The notes: generated by a model from the letters alone, not told the origin. Shown: positions 1 to 6,249, numbered from the stretch's first letter. The stretch: 6,448 nucleotides of DNA from Pseudomonadota bacterium (GCA_023424275.1 JAFAED010000398.1:1-6448), one strand, 5' to 3'. Program-made: numbers and translations.

Positions 1-322
1 CCTTGTGGTTGCCCAGCGTCTGCCCGTAAAGGCCTTCGAGCCGGTCGACCTCGGCCAGCACATTGTCGCGCAGCACCTGCCAGTTGAACTTGCAGTCGGA
101 AACCTCCCAGCCGAACTTGCGCGCGTCATGGATATCCTCGGCGAAATGCGCACCGTAAACGAGCAGCTTCTTGGGCACGCACCCGCGAATGACGCAGGTG
201 CCACCAACCCGATATTCTTCGGCTACCGCAACGCGCGCGCCGTGCGAGGCCGCGATGCGCGACGCACGGACGCCGCCCGAACCGGCGCCGATGACAAACA
301 GGTCATAATCGAAATCGCTCAT
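1..322 (-). CDS. gor: Glutathione-disulfide reductase, N-terminal part (partial, runs off left edge)
   Basis: This gene encodes the FAD- and NADPH-dependent flavoenzyme that reduces oxidised glutathione in the cytoplasm. Only the first 107 codons are present; the 3' end lies beyond base 1. The sequence shows an N-terminal FAD-binding fold with the dinucleotide motif [10 protein letters not shown] at residues 12-21. It also shows the redox-active disulfide motif [13 protein letters not shown], with cysteines at 43 and 48, followed by [12 protein letters not shown]. In the family, the VPKK continuation after the second cysteine favours glutathione reductase over dihydrolipoamide dehydrogenase or mercuric reductase. 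The start ATG (322-320) is supported by AGGGG at 333-329, six bases upstream. It is divergent from the Rieske oxygenase gene. It is probably core metabolism marking the edge of the catabolic module, although glutathione does take part in some sphingomonad aromatic pathways. Confidence 0.93.
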   Translation of the reverse strand, partial: MSDFDYDLFVIGAGSGGVRASRIAASHGARVAVAEEYRVGGTCVIRGCVPKKLLVYGAHFAEDIHDARKFGWEVSDCKFNWQVLRDNVLAEVDRLEGLYGQTLGNHK

Positions 323-338
323 GGATAACCCCTGAATT

Positions 339-388
339 GGACAGGCCTTTGCCTCGCGGCATAGCCGATAGATCGGCAGCCTCTGTCC
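339..388 (-). promoter_or_regulatory. Candidate structured 5' leader (three-way junction) of gor
   Basis: Read on the minus strand, the outer arms GGACAG (388-383) and CTGTCC (344-339) are perfect complements. They enclose two local hairpins. One is GCCGAT/ATCGGC at 364-377, which as RNA would be a 5-bp stem with a four-base loop. The other is TGCC-GCGA-GGCA at 361-350, a 4-bp stem with a GNRA-type tetraloop. The element ends five bases upstream of the gor Shine-Dalgarno sequence. The pairing is seen directly; a regulatory role is inference. The GNRA loop forms only on the gor strand. It could equally be DNA operator half-sites for the divergent gene, or chance. Confidence 0.3.
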
Positions 389-466
389 ATCTTTGGAATG
401 ACAGAATCTTCCCCGCGAGCCCGTAAATTATCCGAACAAAACGGAATGGCTTCGGATGAGTCCGCC

Positions 467-490
467 GTCGGCATAGCTCGGCGCGCCGAC
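467..490. promoter_or_regulatory. 24-bp dyad upstream of the Rieske oxygenase gene (possible operator)
   Basis: GTCGGC (467-472) and GCCGAC (485-490) are perfect inverted 6-bp arms separated by 12 bp. The second arm overlaps the 8-bp palindrome GGCGCGCC (480-487). It lies 42 bp upstream of the oxygenase start codon, a position where a regulator could bind. In G/C-rich DNA such dyads arise by chance, so this is only a candidate site. Confidence 0.2.
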
Positions 491-532
491 ACCAACGAGG
501 CCCTTCCCGAAAACGGATGAGAAGGGACGGGA

Positions 533-1576
533 ATGTTCATCGAAAATGCATGGTATGTCGCGGCCTGGCCTGAAGAGCTGCAATTCGGTAACCTCCTGTC
601 GCGGCGGATCCTGGGCCAGCAGATATTATTCTATCGCCAAGCCGACGGAACGGCGACCGCGTTGATCGATGAATGTTGTCACCGCAAGGCGCCATTGTCG
701 GTCGGCGTACAGGAGGCCGACAATGTTCGCTGCATGTATCATGGTCTGGTTTTTGCGCCCGACGGCCGCTGCGTCGAAATACCCGGACAGGATGTGATCA
801 GTCCGCGGATCCGCGTGCGCAGCTATCCGGTCGTCGAACAGGATGGCTATATCTGGATATGGATGGGCGATCCCGAACGCGCAAAAGCCGAGGACATTGT
901 GCCGCGTCCCTGGCAGGCGAGCAGCGAATGGGCATGGAAACCGGGTTATGTCCATGTCGGCGCCGATTATCGCCTGATCATGGACAATCTGCTCGACTTT
1001 TCGCACCTCTCCTTTGTCCACCAGAACAGTTTTGGCGGCTCGCGCAGCATGGCGAACACGCAGGCAAAAATCGAACGCATCGACGGCGGCATTCGTATCA
1101 AGCGGCAATATCCCTCGGATCCGGTGCCGCCTTATATTTCGCGGCTTGCTCCCACGCTCGAGGGGCCGGTGGATCGCTGGCAGACCTATGAATGGCGCAC
1201 GCTGGGCAATCTTCTCGACCTCGATTCCGGCTTTGCTCCGGCGGGGAAGGGCGCGCTCGACGGGGCAGACGTTCCGGGGGCGCTGCGTTTCCACAGCATC
1301 CAGTCGCTCACACCGGAAACCGAAACTTCGACGCACTATTTCTGGAGCTACACGCGCAACTTCGATCTCGATAACGAGGCGCTCAGCGACAAGATTCTCG
1401 ATGAAACATACGCCGGTCTGGAAGAGGACAAGGTGATGATCGAGGCCCAACAGCAAGTCATCCTGCGCACCGGCGATCATGACTTGATGGCGCTATCGAT
1501 GGATTCCGGCGTCGTCCAGGGCCGCAACATGCTGAAAAGGGCGCTCGCGGAGGATCGTAGCGCTGTAGCGGCCTAA
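533..1576 (+). CDS. VanA-type Rieske non-heme iron oxygenase (aromatic O-demethylase/hydroxylase, oxygenase component)
   Basis: This is the oxygenase component of a Rieske monooxygenase, 347 aa, the usual length for vanillate O-demethylase VanA, dicamba O-demethylase and related enzymes. It is cytoplasmic and oxidises an aromatic substrate with O2 and electrons from a separate reductase. The Rieske [2Fe-2S] ligands are C48-x-H50 and C67-x2-H70. The mononuclear iron site is in NLLDFSHLSFVH, with D155 as the bridging acid, H158 and H163 as ligands, and D299 in EEDKVMIEAQQQ as the third ligand. The stretches AGKG (about 237-240), TPETET...YFW (about 260-271) and SGVVQGR (about 325-331) align by eye with VanA. 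AAGGGA at 522-527, five bases before the ATG, supports the start. Oddities are a Cys in place of the usual Pro between the first two cluster ligands (CCHRKAPLS), and no reductase gene nearby. The substrate is unknown; an aromatic methyl ether is most likely by family. Confidence 0.93.
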   Translation: MFIENAWYVAAWPEELQFGNLLSRRILGQQILFYRQADGTATALIDECCHRKAPLSVGVQEADNVRCMYHGLVFAPDGRCVEIPGQDVISPRIRVRSYPVVEQDGYIWIWMGDPERAKAEDIVPRPWQASSEWAWKPGYVHVGADYRLIMDNLLDFSHLSFVHQNSFGGSRSMANTQAKIERIDGGIRIKRQYPSDPVPPYISRLAPTLEGPVDRWQTYEWRTLGNLLDLDSGFAPAGKGALDGADVPGALRFHSIQSLTPETETSTHYFWSYTRNFDLDNEALSDKILDETYAGLEEDKVMIEAQQQVILRTGDHDLMALSMDSGVVQGRNMLKRALAEDRSAVAA

Positions 1577-1587
1577 TTTTGCCGGCC

Positions 1588-1615
1588 CGCATCCGTCCAA
1601 CCATGGACGGATGCG
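1588..1615 (+). terminator. Perfect 11-bp hairpin just after the oxygenase gene
   Basis: CGCATCCGTCC (1588-1598) pairs perfectly with GGACGGATGCG (1605-1615) around the 6-base loop AACCAT. It starts 11 bases after the oxygenase stop codon. No T-run follows, so it is not a classical intrinsic terminator on its own. It may protect the mRNA 3' end, or act together with the second hairpin just downstream. Confidence 0.4.
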
Positions 1616-1620
1616 TAGAC

Positions 1621-1663
1621 AAGCCCCTTCGCGCGATCGTGCTGACGCCGCGGAGGGGCTTTT
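1621..1663 (+). terminator. Intrinsic terminator of the oxygenase gene, overlapping the luxR stop codon
   Basis: AAGCCCCTTCGCG (1621-1633) pairs with CGCGGAGGGGCTT (1649-1661) over 13 bp, with one G-T pair and a 15-base loop, and the 3' side runs into TTTT (1660-1663). It therefore resembles a rho-independent terminator for plus-strand transcription. Its last bases overlap the stop codon of the convergent luxR gene (1662-1664). On the minus strand the same stem begins directly at that stop but is followed by few T residues, so termination in that direction may be weaker. Confidence 0.65.
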
Positions 1664-2453
1664 ACATAGCGAGTGCGAAGAGTTCGTTGTGGCAGGAAAT
1701 GCCGAGCTTGGCGTAGGCTCGCCGGCGATAGGTGACGACGCTCGTCTGACTGATTTCAAGATCGAGCGCGGTGCCCTCGATCGACTGGCCGTACAGCATG
1801 CGCGAGCAGACATCGATCTCGCGATCGCTGAGCTTGTCGTTCAGACGGCGAACGCGATGCTCTAGCGCTTCCAGCGACAGGCGTCGAACCCGGCCTTCGC
1901 CGGGACCCGATATCAAATCCGCGTGACGCATGATCGCGGGGAGCAGGATTTCGGCGACGCCCGAAAGAAATTGCGGCGCGTCCTCACTGAAGCGCCCGCG
2001 GCTCGACACGCGGTATAAATTGATCTGATAGTCGAGGCCGTTGACGCGCGAAAAGATCGTCAGGCGTTCGCCGATGTCGGGGTTGGTATAGCAGGCCTGC
2101 CGATAGGAAGCGTTGAGCACATCCTTGCCCGTTACCCGGACCAGCAGATAGCCGCCGGGCACCATCCGACGCCGACTGACCGACCGGACCGGATCCAGAT
2201 GCGCGAAACGGTGGAAATATTCGCGCGAGACGGCATCGCTCAAATGGCTGCCGCCGACGCTGGTCGCAGCGCGGAAATCGACGTCGCCCTTGGCATTGAT
2301 GCGCAGCAGCGACAGATGGTCGACGCCCACCGCATCGTCGAGCGCGTCGAGCGCGGACGCGGCAAACTCGTCCTGCCCGATCGCGGACACCAATGTTGCC
2401 ATCTTGCGCAGCGGCGACGCACTTCGCCCCGGAATTTCCTGGACAGACAGCAT
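1662..2453 (-). CDS. Orphan LuxR-family transcriptional regulator
   Basis: This is a 263-aa DNA-binding regulator. The C-terminal LuxR/GerE helix-turn-helix spans about 208-260: LSDREIDVCSRMLYGQS, then ISQTSVVTYRRRAYAKLGIS, matching the family pattern up to the KLGI after the recognition helix. The N-terminal part (about 15-180) resembles a small-molecule sensor domain. REYFHRFAHLDPV (78-89) recalls the Y...DP region of autoinducer-binding domains, but I cannot match the full set of acyl-homoserine-lactone contact residues. There is no receiver-domain phosphorylation motif and no luxI synthase in the window, so it is probably an orphan regulator of the adjacent transport and oxygenase genes. 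AGGAGGG (2465-2459), five bases before the ATG, fixes the start strongly. It lies downstream of the MFS gene in the same direction and is convergent with the oxygenase gene. The effector is unknown. Confidence 0.88.
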   Translation of the reverse strand: MLSVQEIPGRSASPLRKMATLVSAIGQDEFAASALDALDDAVGVDHLSLLRINAKGDVDFRAATSVGGSHLSDAVSREYFHRFAHLDPVRSVSRRRMVPGGYLLVRVTGKDVLNASYRQACYTNPDIGERLTIFSRVNGLDYQINLYRVSSRGRFSEDAPQFLSGVAEILLPAIMRHADLISGPGEGRVRRLSLEALEHRVRRLNDKLSDREIDVCSRMLYGQSIEGTALDLEISQTSVVTYRRRAYAKLGISCHNELFALAM

Positions 2454-2539
2454 CAGTTCCCTCCTGTCTGCGACATTTGTTTTCGTTCGGTCGCTATGAC
2501 GTTAGATATCTTATAAACCGCCGTGCCGCCAAGCGGCTT
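2454..2539 (-). promoter_or_regulatory. Intergenic region between the MFS and luxR genes: possible luxR promoter
   Basis: The 86-bp gap holds a sharp A/T-rich island at 2502-2517 that includes the 8-bp palindrome AGATATCT (2504-2511). On the minus strand TTGGCG lies upstream with a 16-18 bp gap to TATCT-type -10 sequences, a weak promoter match. A small hairpin, GCCGC/GCGGC (2525-2537), sits just after the MFS stop codon and could slow transcription from upstream. A separate luxR promoter is plausible, but read-through from the MFS gene is equally possible. Confidence 0.35.
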
Positions 2540-3868
2540 CTAGTCGGCGGGGCATGGTACGGCTTCTTCGGGCCGGTTGGCGCCGGGGCGCTTCGGCAGC
2601 ATCCAGATCGCAATGGCCGCGACCAGCGAGCCGGCCGCCATCAGGATAGCGATCGTCGCCTTGTCGACTTGGGCCGTCATGAGCACACCGGCCAGGATGG
2701 GACCGACGGCGGCGCCCGACCGTCCGATACCGATGACGACGCCCGTTCCTGTCGCGCGCAGCGCGGTCGGATACAGGTGCGCGATCAAGGCATACAGCCC
2801 GACCGAAGCCCCGATCATGCAAAAGCCGATGGCGAAGCCGGTCAATTTGAGAGCAGGGCCCGACGTCAGGTCGCCGAATATCGCCACCGCAGCCATCGTT
2901 CCCGCCAAAAGCGGAATCGTCGAGAGCTTCAGTCCGAAATGCCCTGCGAACCAGCCAAAGGCCAGGCCGCCGATAACGCCGCCGATATTGATCCACATCG
3001 AAACCAGCGCTGCCGTGCCTGGGTCGTGCCCGATTTCCACGACGATCGAGGGAACCCAGCCGAGGACGAAATAGGTAGTCAGCGTGTGCAGAGAATAGGC
3101 GATGGTCAGCGTCGCGGTGGTCAGGAGGAAGGTGTGCGAAAAAATATCCAGGCGCCTGACGGTGGCGGGCTTGCTCCCGTCGACGCGGACAAGGGTCGCC
3201 AGCCGGTGGCCGAGTTGCCGCAGTACGGCATTGGCATCGGCGAGAGCGCCAGCACCCTGTTTCGATACAATGAATTCGATGGATTCGGGCATGATGAGGA
3301 ATACGAGGGGGATCATCGCGGCCGTCGCCGCCGCGCCGATCCAGAGGACGGCTTCCCAGCCATGACCGGGCAGCAGCGCCGCCGATGTGGCCGCAACCAG
3401 GACGCCTCCGATGGGATAGCCGACGCCCATCAGCCCGATCGCCAGATTGCGCCAGCGCATATTGGCATATTCATAGGCCATCGCCGTAATGGTGCCGACC
3501 ATGGCGCCGATCCCGAGACCCGTCGTCAGGCGCCAGAAGGACAGCGAGGCGATACCCGACGACAGCGGGGCCATCGCCATCGAGATCGCCATGATCGTCA
3601 GGCAGATAATGATCATCGTCCGGCGGCCGAGGACGTCGGCCAGCGGCGAGAGGAACAGCGAGCCCAAAGACATGCCGATCAGGCTGGAGGCGATGACGAT
3701 TCCGATCTGCTCGTGCGTGACCTGCCACGCTTCGCGGATCACCGGCGCTGCGAAGGTGATCGCGAGCATGTCGAAGCCGTCGAGGGCATTGAGGATGAGG
3801 CAGATCGCGACGGCAAGCCATTGGCGCCAGGTCATTCGATCTTGCGCGATGATTTCGCGAGGGTCCAT
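2540..3868 (-). CDS. MFS transporter, aromatic acid:H+ symporter (AAHS) type
   Basis: This is an inner-membrane permease predicted to import an aromatic carboxylate with protons. With the start chosen here it is 442 aa, typical for PcaK/BenK/VanK relatives, and twelve hydrophobic segments can be seen. The AAHS hallmark DGFD in the first helix is at residues 30-33. LADVLGRR (76-83) is the MFS loop 2-3 signature. PESIEF (about 194-199) starts the central cytoplasmic loop. YPTALRATGTG (366-376) and GRSGAAVGP (382-390) match the conserved helix 10-11 region. The start at 3868 is preferred because AAGGAAAG lies five bases upstream; an in-frame ATG at 3895 would add nine residues but has no ribosome-binding site. 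It lies 54 bp downstream of the TonB receptor on the same strand, suggesting co-transcription and one shared substrate. That substrate cannot be named from sequence. Confidence 0.92.
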   Translation of the reverse strand: MDPREIIAQDRMTWRQWLAVAICLILNALDGFDMLAITFAAPVIREAWQVTHEQIGIVIASSLIGMSLGSLFLSPLADVLGRRTMIIICLTIMAISMAMAPLSSGIASLSFWRLTTGLGIGAMVGTITAMAYEYANMRWRNLAIGLMGVGYPIGGVLVAATSAALLPGHGWEAVLWIGAAATAAMIPLVFLIMPESIEFIVSKQGAGALADANAVLRQLGHRLATLVRVDGSKPATVRRLDIFSHTFLLTTATLTIAYSLHTLTTYFVLGWVPSIVVEIGHDPGTAALVSMWINIGGVIGGLAFGWFAGHFGLKLSTIPLLAGTMAAVAIFGDLTSGPALKLTGFAIGFCMIGASVGLYALIAHLYPTALRATGTGVVIGIGRSGAAVGPILAGVLMTAQVDKATIAILMAAGSLVAAIAIWMLPKRPGANRPEEAVPCPAD

Positions 3869-3873
3869 TCTGT

Positions 3874-3881
3874 CTTTCCTT
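3874..3881 (-). promoter_or_regulatory. Ribosome-binding site that fixes the MFS start at 3868
   Basis: The minus strand reads AAGGAAAG followed by ACAGA and then ATG (3868-3866), five bases of spacing. The upstream in-frame ATG at 3895-3893 is preceded only by G/C-rich sequence with no purine-rich Shine-Dalgarno element, so the inner start is favoured. Confidence 0.7.
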
Positions 3882-3922
3882 GAAGGCACGTCCATGCCCG
3901 GCCGACGGTCGGTCGTTATAGC

Positions 3923-6235
3923 TCAGTAATCGAAGCCGATCGTCACGCCGAACGTCCTCGGCTGTCCGCGCAACTGCGCCAGCAGCGTCGGGGACGCGCT
4001 GCTGACAAAGGTCACATAATTCTTGTCCGTCAGGTTGCGGACGAACAGGCCGGCATGCCATCCGCGGCCCTCCGAGCGCACGCCCAACCTGGCATCGAAC
4101 AGCGCATAGCCGTCGACGTCCAGGTCGGGCAGCGCGCCGAGGCCCGAATTCTGCTTGCTCTGGTAGCTGAAATTGCCGCCGACATAAGCCTTAAGGCCGC
4201 CGCCGATTTCCGCCCGATACTCGGCATCGCCCGTCAGCTGCCATTTGGGCGTCAGCGGAAATTGCTCGCCGCCGACATCGACCGGCTGACCAAAGGCGTT
4301 GAAGTTCTGGAACGACCCCTTGATCCGCGAGCCGACATAGGTTCCGCCCAAATTGAGCGAGAAGGAATCGGAGGGCGTCCAGCCGAGTTGCAATTCGGCG
4401 CCCTGGACACGCGACTTCGGAACATTGACCAACGCATTGAGCGCGCCGAGAACCGGGTCGATGATTTTTCCGCGAAACTGCTTGTCGGTATAATCATAAT
4501 AAAAGGCGGCGCCGTTGAGTTGCAACTGGCGGTCGAGCAGGCTGAGTTTGAATCCCGCCTCGAACGCCAGGACCGATTCCTGGGTCGCCGGCCGGAACTG
4601 GATGCCATAGGTGGCGCCCGACGTCGGGAAGGCGCCGCTCTTGTACCCGCGGCTTACATTGACATAGACCAGCTTGCCTGTGCCGATCTCATAATCCGCG
4701 CCGAGCCGCCACGACAGATTGTCCTCCGCCAGCGTGTCGCGGAACTGATTGGGCAGGAAATTCGTATCGAGCGATGCGCAGGCGCCGGGCAGGATGGTGA
4801 TCGGCCGGCCGTTGCGCGCCGTCGCGATCGCCGACAGCAGGGCGGCCAACTGGCCGCTGCCATTGTCGTACATGCATCCCTCGAAACGGCGTCGATCGTC
4901 GGAATAGCGTGCGCCGGCGTGGAGCGTTACGCCATTGTCCAGCTCGTAATCGAGGTTGGCGAAGGCGGCGTAGGTGTCGACGATCGTGCTGTTGCGCGTA
5001 TCGACGCCGTCAAACGGCACGCCGATGTTGGAAAAGGTCGCGGCGAGCGAGTCTGCGATCTTTTCATGCTGGTAATTGCCGCCCACGAGCCAGAAGAGCC
5101 GGCCGGCATCGCCCGACAACCGCAATTCCTGCGAGAATATTTCGAGTTGGCCCGGGGTCGAATATTCATTGGCTCGCAGCGTGGTTCCGTCTGCATCGAC
5201 GAGGCCGTTGCGATCGAGTTCCTGCCATGTCGTGATCGAAACGAGATCGACATTGCTGCCCAGCGCATATTCGACGCGGCCGGAGAACTGGTAATAATCA
5301 TTGTCGCGTTTGTAGGCGAAGCCGGGCGTCCAGTCGGCCGCCCGGTTGGTGTTCGGCGCCCGCGGATAATTGACCAGCGCAGGCGGCAGGGCGGCCGGGT
5401 TCACGAGCATCCGCAGGAATTGATAGGCTTGGTTGTCGGACCGATCGCGCCAGCCGTTGGCGTTGAGCCGGATACGCAGCCCGTCGGCGGGTTCGAGGTC
5501 GACCAGCAGGCGGCCGACGAGCAAATCCTTTTCGCCGATCCCGTCGCGGCGCGTGAAGCTGCGTTGCCAGTCATCGCCGCGGGTATAGCGTATGGCCGCG
5601 CGCGCGTTGACACCCTCGCCCAGCGGCCCCGTAATATGGCCTTGCAGGGTCAAGGCATCGAAGCGGCCATAGCTGATTTCGCCGCTGGCACCAAAAACAT
5701 CCTTCGGCTTGGCGGCGATATAATTGATTGCGCCGCCGGTCGAATTCTGCCCGTAGAGCGTGCCTTGCGGTCCCTTGAGGACCTCGACGCGCTCAAGGTC
5801 GAGCGACGCGCCGGTGGTCAGGATCGAATAAGGCAGCGGCGCCTCGTCGCTGTAGACGCTGACCGCCGGCGGCGCCGCAAGGCTGGTGTCATAGAAGCCG
5901 ATGCCGCGGAGCGTGAAAACGGGCACGCCATAGCTGGATGGGGTGAAGTTGAATCCTGGGACGATCTTGGCAAGATCGCCGGTATCGATGACGCCGGCCT
6001 GGGCAAGGGCGTCTTCGCCCGCCGCGGTAATCGACATGCCGACCGAATTGATGCTTTCGGCGCGTTTGGTCGCCGTCACGATGATGTCGCCCGATCCGTC
6101 CGCGGCAACGCTGTCGTGGTCGTTGTCACCGATCGCCGCCGGCGGCGGCGTTTCGTCCTGTGCGCTTGCCATTTGCGGCAGCGCCAGCGCCAGCATGGCA
6201 ATGGTGGACACGGTATATTGGCGGCGACACAACAT
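3923..6235 (-). CDS. TonB-dependent outer-membrane receptor
   Basis: This is an outer-membrane 22-stranded barrel receptor that takes up a substrate using TonB-ExbB-ExbD energy, 770 aa with the start chosen here. Residues 1-25 form a signal peptide: basic MLCRRQY, a hydrophobic core, and likely cleavage after ASA, before QDE. The TonB box-like segment DIIVTATKR is at 50-58. The plug domain covers about 60-180, with the conserved LERVEVLKGPQGTLYG and STGGAINYI (about 147-173). The rest is barrel, ending in the aromatic-terminated strand TIGFDY required for outer-membrane insertion. The mature protein has just two cysteines, C454 and C486, in what looks like one surface loop. The start is ATG 6235, with GAGGGAG seven bases upstream; a TTG at 6253 would add six residues without better support. 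The sequence style is that of the catabolic receptors of sphingomonads rather than classical siderophore receptors. The adjacent aromatic-acid permease and oxygenase suggest an aromatic substrate, but an iron chelate is not excluded. Confidence 0.93.
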   Translation of the reverse strand: MLCRRQYTVSTIAMLALALPQMASAQDETPPPAAIGDNDHDSVAADGSGDIIVTATKRAESINSVGMSITAAGEDALAQAGVIDTGDLAKIVPGFNFTPSSYGVPVFTLRGIGFYDTSLAAPPAVSVYSDEAPLPYSILTTGASLDLERVEVLKGPQGTLYGQNSTGGAINYIAAKPKDVFGASGEISYGRFDALTLQGHITGPLGEGVNARAAIRYTRGDDWQRSFTRRDGIGEKDLLVGRLLVDLEPADGLRIRLNANGWRDRSDNQAYQFLRMLVNPAALPPALVNYPRAPNTNRAADWTPGFAYKRDNDYYQFSGRVEYALGSNVDLVSITTWQELDRNGLVDADGTTLRANEYSTPGQLEIFSQELRLSGDAGRLFWLVGGNYQHEKIADSLAATFSNIGVPFDGVDTRNSTIVDTYAAFANLDYELDNGVTLHAGARYSDDRRRFEGCMYDNGSGQLAALLSAIATARNGRPITILPGACASLDTNFLPNQFRDTLAEDNLSWRLGADYEIGTGKLVYVNVSRGYKSGAFPTSGATYGIQFRPATQESVLAFEAGFKLSLLDRQLQLNGAAFYYDYTDKQFRGKIIDPVLGALNALVNVPKSRVQGAELQLGWTPSDSFSLNLGGTYVGSRIKGSFQNFNAFGQPVDVGGEQFPLTPKWQLTGDAEYRAEIGGGLKAYVGGNFSYQSKQNSGLGALPDLDVDGYALFDARLGVRSEGRGWHAGLFVRNLTDKNYVTFVSSASPTLLAQLRGQPRTFGVTIGFDY

Positions 6236-6242
6236 CGGCAGT

Positions 6243-6249
6243 CTCCCTC
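6243..6249 (-). promoter_or_regulatory. Ribosome-binding site that fixes the TonB receptor start at 6235
   Basis: GAGGGAG on the minus strand lies seven bases before ATG 6235-6233. The alternative TTG at 6253-6251 lies upstream of this element, so starting there would put the Shine-Dalgarno sequence inside the gene. The signal peptide also has a more normal length from the inner ATG. Confidence 0.7.

Larger units (their letters stand above)
323..532. promoter_or_regulatory. Divergent intergenic region between gor and the Rieske oxygenase gene
   Basis: This 210-bp gap must hold the promoters of both divergent genes. It is visibly more A/T-rich around 389-445 than the flanking genes, and it contains several inverted repeats, listed separately. 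A TAAATT element at 424-429 could be a -10 for the plus-strand gene, but I see no convincing -35 at 16-18 bp spacing, so promoters are not assigned. The octamer CGGATGAG occurs twice (453-460 and 514-521). No coding sequence is supported here: a 73-codon minus-strand frame crosses it but has no ribosome-binding site. Confidence 0.6.

Noticed and set aside
5..328. 107-codon plus-strand frame at the left edge
   Set aside because: It is antisense to gor, whose FAD and redox-disulfide motifs are unmistakable.
424..429. TAAATT as a -10 element for the oxygenase gene
   Set aside because: No acceptable -35 hexamer lies 16-18 bp upstream; the nearest TTGGAA (393-398) is 25 bp away, so I did not call a promoter.
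319..540. 73-codon minus-strand frame between the oxygenase and gor whose TGA overlaps the gor ATG
   Set aside because: The ATGA overlap looks like translational coupling, but there is no ribosome-binding site at its start, the start lies inside the oxygenase gene, and the predicted peptide (rich in Arg, Ser and Pro) resembles no family I know.
626..1480. 284-codon minus-strand open frame antisense to the Rieske oxygenase
   Set aside because: It is a shadow of G/C-rich codons; the plus strand carries the complete Rieske and iron-site motifs and a good ribosome-binding site.
2393..3883. 496-codon plus-strand open frame antisense to the MFS gene
   Set aside because: It mirrors the codon structure of the high-GC MFS gene, and its product is a very Arg/Asp/Gln-rich low-complexity chain with no domain. 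The opposite strand has a clear 12-helix transporter.
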